A DNA stretch of 64,000 nt, from positions 806,001-870,000 of the forward strand of contig NZ_CP089293.1 in assembly GCF_021919345.1 (NCBI RefSeq), given 5' to 3'. Position 1 is the stretch's first letter; the number at the start of each line of letters is the position of its first letter. Origin of the DNA: Paenarthrobacter nicotinovorans. Its GTDB lineage: Bacteria; Actinomycetota; Actinomycetes; Actinomycetales; Micrococcaceae. Of the stretch, positions 49,580-58,511 are shown in pieces. The translations under genes were made by a program, and so were the position numbers. The notes under the pieces are model-generated. The model worked only from the letters and a program-made list of their open reading frames with translations, had not been told where the DNA came from and did no database searches.

Positions 49580-50809
49580 CTAGACGAGTTCCAGCTGGTC
49601 GGCCACTACCTTGCCGGCGTGGATGACCGTGCGGTCCCTGCCCCGGTCCATCACCGTGGACGCCACAGTTTCGCCGTCCACCAGGAGCAGTTCCGCCGGA
49701 TCGCCAACCTCGACGCCGGGACGGTGGGCCGTGTCCTTCAGCCGGGTCGCGGCGGGGTCCAGGATGCTCGCTCCGCCGATGGTGGCGATGGCCAGGCAGT
49801 GCTCGATCAACTCGTCCTTGCGGAAGCCATGGGTAAAAGCGAGCTGCCACGTCCGGTCCAGCATGTCGGTGTTGCCGTAGGGGGACCAGTAGTCACGCTG
49901 GCCGTCCTCGCCCAGGCCGAGCCGTACCCCGGCCTCGGTCAGCAGCGGGATGGGCAACTGGCCGGCAGCAGCTGGAGCCACCGAAGCCAGGGAGACATCA
50001 AGCTCTGCGAAGGCGTCAATCAGCCTGCGCGTGGTGGCCTCATTGACGCTGCCCAGTTGGTAGGCGTGGGACATGGTCACCTTGCCCTGCATCCCCAGGG
50101 CCTGCGTCCGTTCCAGCACGAGGTCCGTGCTGAAGACGCCGAGTTCGCCGGGTTCGTGAAGGTGGATATCAATGGGGACCTGGTACTTCTCGGCGAGGCC
50201 GAACACGATGTCGAGGTGCCTCGCAGGGTCCCGGTCCAGGGTGCAGGGATCAATGCCACCCATCACGTTGGCACCGGCCTTGAGCGCTTCCTCCATGAGT
50301 TCCACCGTCCCTTCCTCCAGTAACAAGCCGGCTTGGGGAAAAGCAATAATGTCCACCGAAGCCTGGCCGGCGAACTTCTCCTTGGCGGCAGCAACGGCGT
50401 CGAAGCGTTCCAGCCTGCAGTCCACGTCAACCTGTGCGTAGGAGCGGACCCGGGTGGTGCCCCTCGCGATCATCCTCCCCAGGGTGTCGTTCACGCGATC
50501 CTGCAGTGGCACCTCGGCGTTGCGCCAGTTCTGCCGGTCGTTCATCATCATGGTCCACACACCCGGACCGCCGGTGTGCTCGCGGAACGGCAAACCGATC
50601 CGGGTGGAATCGAGGTGGACGTGGACATCGGAGAAGGAGGGCAGCAGCAAGCGTCCGCGTCCCTCCACTACGGTCACGCCGGCTGGAACGGCGCGGTCCG
50701 GGTCATGAGGTTCGACGCCGGTGATCTTGCCGCCTGCTTCACCCGCGACGATGGTGACATCGCTGAGCGCTTGCCCCCACGGGCGGACCGCACGGATCAG
50801 GGTATTCAA
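49580..50809 (-). CDS. Amidohydrolase, cytosine deaminase-like
   Basis: This 409-residue protein is a metal-dependent amidohydrolase near the CodA group. Metal ligands are His63 and His65 in SDVHVHLD, with DIHLHEPGELG, TMSHAYQLG and LGLGEDGQRDYWSPYGNTDMLDR. The last segment matches the cytosine deaminase pattern with its conserved Asp. The true substrate may be another cyclic amide or aminated heterocycle. The ATG has an AAGGAG site and lies 37 nt after the dppF-like gene, as the last gene of the ABC transporter operon. Confidence 0.87.
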   Translation of the reverse strand: MNTLIRAVRPWGQALSDVTIVAGEAGGKITGVEPHDPDRAVPAGVTVVEGRGRLLLPSFSDVHVHLDSTRIGLPFREHTGGPGVWTMMMNDRQNWRNAEVPLQDRVNDTLGRMIARGTTRVRSYAQVDVDCRLERFDAVAAAKEKFAGQASVDIIAFPQAGLLLEEGTVELMEEALKAGANVMGGIDPCTLDRDPARHLDIVFGLAEKYQVPIDIHLHEPGELGVFSTDLVLERTQALGMQGKVTMSHAYQLGSVNEATTRRLIDAFAELDVSLASVAPAAAGQLPIPLLTEAGVRLGLGEDGQRDYWSPYGNTDMLDRTWQLAFTHGFRKDELIEHCLAIATIGGASILDPAATRLKDTAHRPGVEVGDPAELLLVDGETVASTVMDRGRDRTVIHAGKVVADQLELV

Positions 50810-50845
50810 TGGTTGCTCCTTTGGTTGTGGATCAATTGACTGCGT

Positions 50846-51868
50846 CTATTTCACGCCCGCCAGGGCCGTTGCGGCCATACCCGCGTGGTGGCAGGCCGGC
50901 GCGCCGGGCGTCGCCGGTGTTGGAATCTCGTCGATGCAGCGCTGGCGTTGTTCTTCCGGAAGGGTCCCGATCAAGGGGCAACGGGTCCGGAAGACACAGC
51001 CGCTGGGCGGATTGGCAGGAGAGGGCAGGTCGCCGCGAAGCCGGATCTTCACCTGTTCCCGGGCAGCCCTTGGATCCGGCAGGGGCACTGCCGAGAGCAG
51101 GGCCTTGGTGTATGGATGCAGGGGGTTCCGGAAGAGCTCGTCGCGGGGTCCCTGCTCCACGATCTTGCCCAAGTACATCACCGCAACTTCGTGGGAAATG
51201 TGCCGGACCACGGAGAGATCGTGGGCGATGAAAATGTAGGAAACGCCGGTGTCCTGCTGGATCTGCTGCAGGAGGTTCACCACCTGGGCCTGCACGGAGA
51301 CATCCAGCGCGGAGACGGGCTCATCGCACACAATGACCGACGGGTTCAGGGAAATGGCCCGGGCAATACCCACGCGTTGGCGTTGGCCACCGGAGAACTC
51401 ATGCGGGAACCGGTTGTAGTGTTCCGGCTTCAGGCCAACCTGGTCCAGAAGTTCCTTGACCCGGTTCTTCAGGCCGCCAGGCGGGTTGATCTTCTGCGCC
51501 ACCATGGGAGCGGCAATGGCTGTGCCCACGCTCTGCCGCGGATTCAGGGAAGCGAAAGGATCCTGGAAGATCATCTGGACCTTGCGGCGGAAGTTGTACA
51601 GCTCCCGGCCGCGCAACTGGCTGATGTCCACGCCGTCGATCACTATCCGCCCGGCCGTCGGGTCCATAAGCCGGGCCACCATGCGGCCGGTGGTCGACTT
51701 GCCGCAACCGGACTCACCCACGAGCCCCAAAGTCTGGCCGCGGGCGAGACTGAAGGACACGCCGTCGACCGCTTTGACCGATCGCTTGACGGCTCCTGGC
51801 AGAAACCCGCCCTTCAGCGGGAAGTGCTTTTGCAGGTTCTCCACCTGGAGAATTGGTTCATGTTCCAC
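50846..51868 (-). CDS. Oligopeptide-type ABC transporter ATP-binding protein (DppF-like)
   Basis: The protein (340 aa) has Walker A GESGCGKST, signature FSGGQRQRVGIARA, Walker B VIVCDEPVSALD and the H-loop IAHDLS. The C-terminal Cys-containing region (GCVFRTRCPL) is the oligo/dipeptide-specific extension that holds an iron-sulfur cluster in some homologs. GTG 51868 lies 8 nt after the dppD-like stop. It pairs with the DppD-like ATPase. Confidence 0.92.
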   Translation of the reverse strand: MEHEPILQVENLQKHFPLKGGFLPGAVKRSVKAVDGVSFSLARGQTLGLVGESGCGKSTTGRMVARLMDPTAGRIVIDGVDISQLRGRELYNFRRKVQMIFQDPFASLNPRQSVGTAIAAPMVAQKINPPGGLKNRVKELLDQVGLKPEHYNRFPHEFSGGQRQRVGIARAISLNPSVIVCDEPVSALDVSVQAQVVNLLQQIQQDTGVSYIFIAHDLSVVRHISHEVAVMYLGKIVEQGPRDELFRNPLHPYTKALLSAVPLPDPRAAREQVKIRLRGDLPSPANPPSGCVFRTRCPLIGTLPEEQRQRCIDEIPTPATPGAPACHHAGMAATALAGVK

Positions 51869-51876
51869 GGCTGGTC

Positions 51877-52929
51877 CTAACGCGAATTCCGGATGGTGAT
51901 GATCTGCGGGCCGCTCAAGTGGCAGCGTTGGCCGTGGCCGTCGTCGATTGTCAGCTCCGGACGCTGCTTGGCGCAGACGCCGTCGCCGACGAGTTCGGCG
52001 TACTGGCACCGCGCGCTGAAGATGCACCCCTTGGGCAGGTCAAGGAGCGACGGCGGCTGGCCGGGTATCGGGTTCAGCCGGCCTGCGGCGCTGTTCAGCG
52101 TGGGCATGGAGTTGAGCAGGCCCAGGGTATATGGATGCCGGGTGTCGTAGAAGATGTCGTCCACCGGCCCGGACTCGACGCACTGGCCGCCGTACATGAC
52201 CAGCACGTTGTCGCAGACCTCGGCCACTACGCCGAGGTCGTGCGTGATGAGGATCAGCGCAGAGTTCGTTTCCTCCTGGAGCTCTGACATGAGGTCCAGG
52301 ATCTGCGCCTGGACAGTCACGTCCAGGGCGGTGGTGGGTTCGTCGGCAATCAGCAGCTCCGGCTCGCAGATCAGCGCCATCGCGATCATGGCGCGCTGAC
52401 GCATTCCACCGGAGAAGTGGTGCGGGTACTCGTCGAAGCGCTGCTCCGGGCTGGGGATACCCACCCTTCCCAGCATGTCGACGGCGGCCGCCCGGGCCTG
52501 CTTTTTGCTCGCCTTGTTGTGGACCAGGTAGGCCTCGGCAATCTGGTGGCCCACAGTGTAGAAGGGGTGCAGTGCCGACAGTGGATCCTGGAAGATCATT
52601 CCGATGTTGCGGCCGCGGAGCTTGCGCATGGCGGACTCGGGCAGCGTCACCAGGTCCTTGCCTTGGAACATGGCCTGCCCGGTCACCTGCGCGGAGGTGC
52701 CTTTGAGCAGGCCCATCAAGGCCTGGCTGGTGACGGACTTCCCGGATCCGGATTCACCCACGATGCCCAGGGTCTCGCCACGTTCCAGGGCGAAGTCCAT
52801 GCCGTTCACTGCGGAGACAACGCCGTCATCCGTAGGGAACTTCACTGTGAGACCGCGGACTTCAAGGAAAGCAGCGGTTGCTGTACTTCCGGCAGTAGCG
52901 CTCGCGGTGTTGGTCTGAAGCTGGGTCAT
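51877..52929 (-). CDS. Oligopeptide-type ABC transporter ATP-binding protein (DppD-like)
   Basis: This 350-residue ATPase has Walker A GESGSGKSV, signature FSGGMRQRAMIAMAL, Walker B LLIADEPTTALD, the H-loop ITHDLG and the C-terminal GCIFSARCQY region. It overlaps the end of the dppB-like gene by 4 nt (ATGA). With DppF it forms the heteromeric motor of the importer. Confidence 0.92.
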   Translation of the reverse strand: MTQLQTNTASATAGSTATAAFLEVRGLTVKFPTDDGVVSAVNGMDFALERGETLGIVGESGSGKSVTSQALMGLLKGTSAQVTGQAMFQGKDLVTLPESAMRKLRGRNIGMIFQDPLSALHPFYTVGHQIAEAYLVHNKASKKQARAAAVDMLGRVGIPSPEQRFDEYPHHFSGGMRQRAMIAMALICEPELLIADEPTTALDVTVQAQILDLMSELQEETNSALILITHDLGVVAEVCDNVLVMYGGQCVESGPVDDIFYDTRHPYTLGLLNSMPTLNSAAGRLNPIPGQPPSLLDLPKGCIFSARCQYAELVGDGVCAKQRPELTIDDGHGQRCHLSGPQIITIRNSR

Positions 52930-53927
52930 TGGAGCCTCACTCGGGGATCGATGGCGGCGTAGGCGAGGTCCACGGCGACGTTCGCAACGATGACGAAGAA
53001 CGCGGCCAGCATGGTGATGGCCATGGTGACTGGAAGGTCGCCGGAGATGGCCGCATGCACTGCCGTGAAGCCCAGGCCCGGGACGGAGAAGATCTGTTCA
53101 GTGAGGACCGCTCCGCCGAGAAGGAGGCCGATGTCCATTCCGAGCATGGTGACAACCGGGGTGATGCCCGCACGGACGCCGTGCTTGAACGTGACCGTCC
53201 GGGGTGCCAGGCCTTTCGCACGGGCGGTCCTGATGAAGTCCTCGCCAAAGGTTTCAATCATGTTGGTTCGGGTGACGCGGATATAGGAGGCGCTGAACAG
53301 GACAGCCAAGGCGATCCACGGCAACAGATAGTTGGCCACCCAGGCTCCGGGACCCTGCGGTCCGAACGGGCTGTTGATTTCGTTGGTGGTGAACGGCAGG
53401 AGATGCAGCTGGTTGACGAACAGGAACAGCAGAAACAAGCCGGTGACCGGGATGGGCAGCGAGACCCCCACTGAGGCAGCACCCACGATGAACTTGTCCA
53501 CCGGCGTTCCTTTGCGGAGGGCGGCCAGCAGACCCAGTCCGACGCCGGTGATGGTCCACAGGACCAGCGCGCCGATGGCCATGGAGAAGGTGTAGGGGAG
53601 CGAGCGGCCGATGATGTCGGCAACGTTCTCATTGGTTTGGAACGACTTGCCGAGGCAGGGCCATTCGCAAAGCGTCTGGGCTCCCGGAGCGCCGATCATG
53701 CGCGAGGAGAAGAAGCCGCGGATGTAGTCGATGTACTGGATAAGGAATGGCTGGTCCATGCCCAGGGCTACGCGGGCTTCAGCCACGCGTTCGGGAGTGC
53801 ACTCCTGGCCGCAGGCTGCGGCGGCGGGATCAGACGGACCGAGCTGGAAGAGCGTGAACGTAATGAAACTGACGGCGGCAAGCAGCAGGACCAGCGATCC
53901 GGTCCGGCGAAGAATGAAAGTCATCAT
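52926..53927 (-). CDS. ABC transporter permease (DppB-like)
   Basis: The product (333 aa) starts MMTFILRRTGSLVLLLAAVSFITF, the typical DppB/OppB N-terminal helix. It has a periplasmic segment with two Cys pairs (CGQECTPE, CEWPCLG) and the permease domain with RTARAKGLAPRTVTFKHGVRAGITPVV. It ends AYAAIDPRVRLQ, the family C-terminus. Start ATG 53927 or 53924; neither has a strong ribosome site. It follows the binding-protein gene by 80 nt. Confidence 0.92.
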   Translation of the reverse strand: MMTFILRRTGSLVLLLAAVSFITFTLFQLGPSDPAAAACGQECTPERVAEARVALGMDQPFLIQYIDYIRGFFSSRMIGAPGAQTLCEWPCLGKSFQTNENVADIIGRSLPYTFSMAIGALVLWTITGVGLGLLAALRKGTPVDKFIVGAASVGVSLPIPVTGLFLLFLFVNQLHLLPFTTNEINSPFGPQGPGAWVANYLLPWIALAVLFSASYIRVTRTNMIETFGEDFIRTARAKGLAPRTVTFKHGVRAGITPVVTMLGMDIGLLLGGAVLTEQIFSVPGLGFTAVHAAISGDLPVTMAITMLAAFFVIVANVAVDLAYAAIDPRVRLQ

Positions 53928-54007
53928 GGTGGTGGTTGCGGGCCGCCCGCCGTGGCAGGCGGCCCGCTTCTCCTTCTGGACTATGCCCGAATGGTTGTCA
54001 AAGCCGG

Positions 54008-55732
54008 TTACTGCTCGACGCCGACGATGGAGAGGTCGATGCCGCCGAAGAAGTAGCCCACCTGGGCATTGCGGACATTCGAACCGACCACGCTGTTCGT
54101 GTGGCTGCGGATGAGCGGGACGATCGGGTAGGTCTTCAAGGCAGAACCGAAGGCCTCTGCCCACTTCTTGCCAAGTTCCTCGGAGGTGCCGTCCGTGTTG
54201 CGCAGATCGAACATGGCCTTGGACACAACGGGGTCGAAGTAACGGGAGGTGTTGGAGAAGCCGTAGCTGGTGCCCTCATTGTTCGGTCCCAACAGAGGGT
54301 CGGCGGAGGTGCGGACCGATGCCGGGTCGGCGCCACCGCACCAGCCTGAGCGGCCCATGTCCGGGAGCTGTTCGCTGGCAAGGACCGAGTAGTAGTTCGG
54401 GGCGGGAATCGGAACCAGTTCCACGTCGATGCCCAGGGCCTTGAGGTTCTGCTGGACCACTGTGCCGGTGTTCTTGAAGGCGTCCCGGTTGTTGGCGTAG
54501 CCGTACGTCAGGGTCTTGGGGTAGTCCTTGCCTTCCAGGAGCTTCTTGGCTTCCTCGAGCTTGGGCTTGCCGGTGGGGTCCAGTTCCAGCTCCGTTTCCA
54601 CGTAGCCGCGCATCTTGGAGTTCAGCGGGCTCTGGGTGATCTCGCCGAAGCGGCGTCCTCCGTACTGCACCAGGATGGACTGGCGGTCCAGGGCCAAGGC
54701 GATCGCCTTGCGGACGTCCGGGTCCTTGATCTTCTGGGTGTTCAGGCTCAGGACGTCGTTGCAGCCCAGCAGGCCCGAAGCTACGCGGTCCTTGACCTTG
54801 GCATCCGCCAGCTTTGCGGAGTCGGAGGTTTGGAGCGCGCCGTTGGAGTCGAGCGTGATGGCGTTGGGGTCCGAGTCGGCAAGCAACTGCTGGCTGATGG
54901 TGGCCTGGGACGTGGACAGGGAGAAGCTGAAAGTGTCCGGGAGGGCGGAGCGGTTGGGGTCGGTTGCCGGATCCCAGTGCGGATTGCGGACCAGCTTGAG
55001 GGACTTGCCGCGGTTGTAGGACTCCACCATGTATGGGCCCGAGGAAACGGGATGGTTGGTGTAGTCCAGCTTGGTGTCCTTGGCTTTGGGGACCGGAGCC
55101 GTGTTGGAGCGCGACGCCAAGGCCGGGAACTCGGCGAAGGGCTTCTTCAAGTGGAAGACCACGGTGCGCTCGTCGGGCGTTTCAACAGCCTGAAGCACAG
55201 CGGCAGGATCCTTGTACGGACCCTTGTACCCGCCGGCGTCGAGCGCTGCATTCAACTCCTGCGGCGCCTGGGTGAAGACATCCTGGGCGAAGGTGCGTTC
55301 CACTCCGTACTTGATGTCGGCGGAGGTGATGGGTGTTCCGTCCTCGAACTTCACGCCGTCCTTGAGGGTGAACGTCCAGCTGAGGCCGTCATCGGAGACC
55401 TTGCCCGTGTCCGTGGCGAGGTCCGGGACGACCGTTGGCGGTTGGCCCGCTGTTTCCTTGGCCATGGTGAGCGTGCGGTAATACAGCTGGCCGACGTTGG
55501 CCGTCTGGACGTAGTTGCTGTTGCCCGGGTCCAGGGTCTGGAAATCGGAGGACATCAGGACGTTGAGGTTTCCGCCCTTGGAAGTGAAGCCGGACTTGAC
55601 CACATTGGGGGCCAGTTCGGTGACGGACTCTGCGGGCTTGGAGTTGCCCGGCTGGTTTTGGCCGGCGCCGCAGCCGGTGGCTGCCACGGCAATCAGCACG
55701 GAAAGAGCAAGGGCTCTTGCGGGGGTTTTCAT
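54008..55732 (-). CDS. ABC transporter substrate-binding lipoprotein (SBP family 5)
   Basis: This 574-residue protein has a lipobox signal peptide (AVAATGCGAG) and the family 5 fold: YYRTLTM, LTFTLKDGVKFEDGTPITSADIKYG-type strand and NDVLSLNTQKIKDPDVRKAIALALDR. Family 5 proteins bind peptides, nickel, opines or other small organics, so the name alone does not give a peptide substrate. ATG 55732 has AAGGAG 4 nt upstream. Earlier in-frame codons up to 56674 run antisense through dppC-coding DNA and are ignored. Confidence 0.93.
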   Translation of the reverse strand: MKTPARALALSVLIAVAATGCGAGQNQPGNSKPAESVTELAPNVVKSGFTSKGGNLNVLMSSDFQTLDPGNSNYVQTANVGQLYYRTLTMAKETAGQPPTVVPDLATDTGKVSDDGLSWTFTLKDGVKFEDGTPITSADIKYGVERTFAQDVFTQAPQELNAALDAGGYKGPYKDPAAVLQAVETPDERTVVFHLKKPFAEFPALASRSNTAPVPKAKDTKLDYTNHPVSSGPYMVESYNRGKSLKLVRNPHWDPATDPNRSALPDTFSFSLSTSQATISQQLLADSDPNAITLDSNGALQTSDSAKLADAKVKDRVASGLLGCNDVLSLNTQKIKDPDVRKAIALALDRQSILVQYGGRRFGEITQSPLNSKMRGYVETELELDPTGKPKLEEAKKLLEGKDYPKTLTYGYANNRDAFKNTGTVVQQNLKALGIDVELVPIPAPNYYSVLASEQLPDMGRSGWCGGADPASVRTSADPLLGPNNEGTSYGFSNTSRYFDPVVSKAMFDLRNTDGTSEELGKKWAEAFGSALKTYPIVPLIRSHTNSVVGSNVRNAQVGYFFGGIDLSIVGVEQ

Positions 55733-55797
55733 GATGCTCCTTGTAGAGGGTGGGGCGATGCGGGGAATGGTGCGGAATTTGTCGGCGGGGTTCTTTG

Positions 55798-56832
55798 TCA
55801 GCGGGAGGACTTGGGATCCAGCGCATCCCGGACGGCGTCGCCTAGGAGGTTGAAGGCCAGCACGGTGACGATGAGCATGATGCCCGGTACTGCCAGGAAC
55901 CACGGGTCGCTGAGGTACCAGTTGCCGGACTGGGCGGCGTTGAGCATCTGGCCCCACGACGGTGTGGGGTCCTTGACACCGACGCCGAGGAAGGACAGTG
56001 CCGCTTCGGCGGAGATGTTGGTGGGGATCAGCATGGTGGCGTACACAAGGACGACTCCCATGACGTTGGGGATGATCTGCCGGAAGAGGACGCTGAGGTG
56101 GGAGGCACCGAAGGATCGGGCGGCTTCCACGAATTCGCGCTCGCGGAGGCTCAGCACCTGGCCGCGGACGATGCGTGCAAGGTAGGCCCAGCCGAAGAAG
56201 CCCAGAATGATCACCAGCGAGGCCATGGGCAGGAAGCTGCCTTCGCCCAGCGGGGTATCGCGGAGCCGTGACTGCAGGATGGGTGTCAGCGAGAGCACCA
56301 GGAGCAGGTGCGGGAACGCGAGGAACAGGTCCATGATCCGGCTGATGATTGCGTCTGTCTTGCCGCCGAAGTAGCCGGCGGCTGCGCCAAGGACCGTGCC
56401 GAGGACCACGGAGACTGCAGTGGAAAGCAGCGCAATGGTCAGGGAGACCTGGCCGCCGTAGGCAAGCCGCGCGAAGAGGTCCCGGCCCAGTCCGGGCTCC
56501 ACACCCAACCAATGCTGCGCCGAGGGGTACATGAACCCTGGGAGGGGCAGCCCGGGTGTTTGGAAGTCGTCCAGGACTTCGGGGCTGGTGTTGGACGTGT
56601 AGGGATCGTTGCCGGACATGGCGCTGAGCACAGGGGCAAGGATGGCGAACAACAGGATTGCCACCACGACGCACAGGCTAAGAAGTGCCACCTTGCTGCG
56701 TCGGATCCGCATCCATGCGGTGGCGAGCAGTGAGCGGGCTTCGGCAGGTGCCGCCACTTTGCCTTCCGGCGTCGTTGCCGGAGGCAGCGGCGGACTGCCG
56801 GTACTTGGTTCGACGGACTGTATCTGGGTCAA
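55798..56832 (-). CDS. ABC transporter permease (DppC-like)
   Basis: The protein (344 aa) has a Pro-rich N-terminus, then RRSKVALLSLCVVVAILLFAILAP, a long extracellular loop with HWLGVEPGLGRDLFARL, and the permease loop EAARSFGASHLSVLFRQIIPNVM. It ends FNLLGDAVRDALDPK, typical of DppC. TTG 56832 is the best start though its ribosome site is weak; an ATG at 56907 would place the operator inside the coding region. It is the first gene of the operon dppC-binding protein-dppB-dppD-dppF-deaminase. Confidence 0.88.
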   Translation of the reverse strand: MTQIQSVEPSTGSPPLPPATTPEGKVAAPAEARSLLATAWMRIRRSKVALLSLCVVVAILLFAILAPVLSAMSGNDPYTSNTSPEVLDDFQTPGLPLPGFMYPSAQHWLGVEPGLGRDLFARLAYGGQVSLTIALLSTAVSVVLGTVLGAAAGYFGGKTDAIISRIMDLFLAFPHLLLVLSLTPILQSRLRDTPLGEGSFLPMASLVIILGFFGWAYLARIVRGQVLSLREREFVEAARSFGASHLSVLFRQIIPNVMGVVLVYATMLIPTNISAEAALSFLGVGVKDPTPSWGQMLNAAQSGNWYLSDPWFLAVPGIMLIVTVLAFNLLGDAVRDALDPKSSR

Positions 56833-56874
56833 CGGTTCTGCTCGTTTCGTGATCAGGAGCTTGCTCCGGAGTTC

Positions 56875-56894
56875 TTGTATACCAAAATAGACTA
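56875..56894 (-). promoter_or_regulatory. GntR-type operator and -10 box of the dppC-like operon
   Basis: On the minus strand TAGTCT (56894-56889), a 3-nt spacer and TTGGTATACAA (56885-56875) follow each other. The same box, spacing and operator core occur before the MFS gene. Placed at the expected transcription start, the operator would block initiation when bound. Confidence 0.7.
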
Positions 56895-56924
56895 GAGCAG
56901 GATTCATGCGATGTAAATCACAAA

Positions 56925-56947
56925 TAATGTACTGTTTGGAATACCAG
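56925..56947 (+). promoter_or_regulatory. GntR-type operator and -10 box of the amidohydrolase gene
   Basis: TAATGT (56925-56930) is followed after 5 nt by TTGGAATACCAG (56936-56947), a near palindrome related to TTGGTATACCAA. It lies 45 nt before the amidohydrolase start, so the divergent promoters each have their own site. Confidence 0.65.
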
Positions 56948-56992
56948 AGAGTAATACGAGTTGTCCGGACGGGACAGGAAACAGGAGACGAC

Positions 56993-58459
56993 GTGCGCAC
57001 AAAGGTCACCGCCCGCTACGTGCTGGGCCACCACAACGGACATCACGTGCTGCTGGAAAACGCGTGCGTGGTCTACAGCGGCCACACCATCGACTTCGTG
57101 GGCCATGACTTCACCGGTCCTGTGGACGAGGAACGGCACATGGGGGATGCGCTGCTCATGCCCGGCCTGATCGATCTCGATGCCCTGACCGACATCGATC
57201 ACCTCATCCTGGACAGCTGGGCCGGCGCTGAGCAAGCCAAAGGCCACCAGTGGTCCGAGGACTATTTCCGTAACCGCCGCACCGATGTCTTCACGGCCGG
57301 GGAACGCCAGCAGATCCGTGAGTACGCCCTGATCCAACTCGTCCTGCACGGGATCACCACCTACATGCCCATCGCCTCCGAAGTGCACTCCGAATGGGCG
57401 GAATCGTTCGAGGAGCTGGTGGGCATGGCGGAGACCAGCCGGCGGCTGGGACTGCGCGGTTACCTCGGCCCGGCCTACCGCTCGGGCGTGAACGTCGTGT
57501 TGGACGATGGCAGCCGTTCAGTCATGTTCGACGACGACCGCGGCCGTGAGGGTCTTGCCGACGCCTTGCGCTTCATTGACCACGCGAACGAGCTCAACGA
57601 TCCCTTGGTCAACGGAGTCCTGCTCCCGTGCCGCATTGAGACGCTGGACATCGAATTGCTCAAAGCCACTGCCGCAGCTTCCAGCGAGCGGGACGTGCTG
57701 GTGCGCCTGCACTCCCTGCAAGGGCTCGTGGAGCGACAACTCATCCAGGACTGGCACGGCGTAACGCCACTGGAACTCCTCGACCAGGTGGGCCTCCTCA
57801 ACGAGCGGCTCCTGATCCCGCACGCCACCTACACGGACAGGAACCCTGCGGTCCATGGCGAGGATCGCGGCGACCTCGCGCAGTTGGCGGACAGCGGCGC
57901 CAGCATCATCCACTGCCCCCTCACCTCCATGCGTTACGGCAGTACATTGGACTCCTTCAACGCCTACAAGAGCGCGGGCATCAACATTTCGCTGGGCACG
58001 GACTCGTTCCCGCCCGATCTCATCCGGGGCATCGATGCCGGCGTGCAGCTCGCCAAAATCCTCGCCGGAAGCAACGACGCCGGAGACGTCGCCGGATACT
58101 TCGACGCCGCCACGCTGGGCGGTGCCCACGCCTTGAGGCGCCCGGACCTGGGCCGGCTTGAGCCCGGCGCCCAGGCTGACCTGGTGGCGTTCTCCTTGGA
58201 AGACGTCCGCGACGGCGTCCACGACGACCCGCTGCGGACCCTCCTTCTCAACGGCACAGCCCGCCAGGCCGTGCTGTCCGTCGTGGCAGGCCGGACCATC
58301 ATGGTTGACGGGACGATCGAAGGCGTTGACCTGGCCTTTTGGCGGTCCAAGGGGCAGGAATTATTCGACAGGATGCGTGGAGCCTACAGCAGCCGTGACT
58401 TTGGGAACCGCCCGGCCGATGAGCTGTTTCCGCCCGTGTATGCTCGGTTGGAACGCTGA
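56993..58459 (+). CDS. Amidohydrolase-superfamily protein with D-x-D in place of H-x-H
   Basis: This 488-residue protein has the TRZ/ATZ-like amidohydrolase layout: an N-terminal beta part, the barrel and a C-terminal composite domain (LEPGAQADLVAF). Expected metal or catalytic residues His240 (VRLHSLQG), His277 (LIPHATYTD) and Asp337 (SLGTDSFPP) are present. The first motif after MPGLI is DLD (61-63), not HxH, so the metal site is unusual or lost. GTG 56993 has an AGGAG site. The reaction is unknown; neighbours suggest breakdown of an organic nitrogen compound. Confidence 0.85.
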   Translation: MRTKVTARYVLGHHNGHHVLLENACVVYSGHTIDFVGHDFTGPVDEERHMGDALLMPGLIDLDALTDIDHLILDSWAGAEQAKGHQWSEDYFRNRRTDVFTAGERQQIREYALIQLVLHGITTYMPIASEVHSEWAESFEELVGMAETSRRLGLRGYLGPAYRSGVNVVLDDGSRSVMFDDDRGREGLADALRFIDHANELNDPLVNGVLLPCRIETLDIELLKATAAASSERDVLVRLHSLQGLVERQLIQDWHGVTPLELLDQVGLLNERLLIPHATYTDRNPAVHGEDRGDLAQLADSGASIIHCPLTSMRYGSTLDSFNAYKSAGINISLGTDSFPPDLIRGIDAGVQLAKILAGSNDAGDVAGYFDAATLGGAHALRRPDLGRLEPGAQADLVAFSLEDVRDGVHDDPLRTLLLNGTARQAVLSVVAGRTIMVDGTIEGVDLAFWRSKGQELFDRMRGAYSSRDFGNRPADELFPPVYARLER

Positions 58460-58511
58460 CCGGCGCCGTCCGGTGGCGGCAGCGTACGCAGTGATGAAGG
58501 GAAGTTCCACA

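Noticed and set aside
55733..56674. Upstream extension of the substrate-binding protein frame
   Set aside because: The extension runs in another frame through the dppC-like gene; the lipobox signal peptide begins at 55732.
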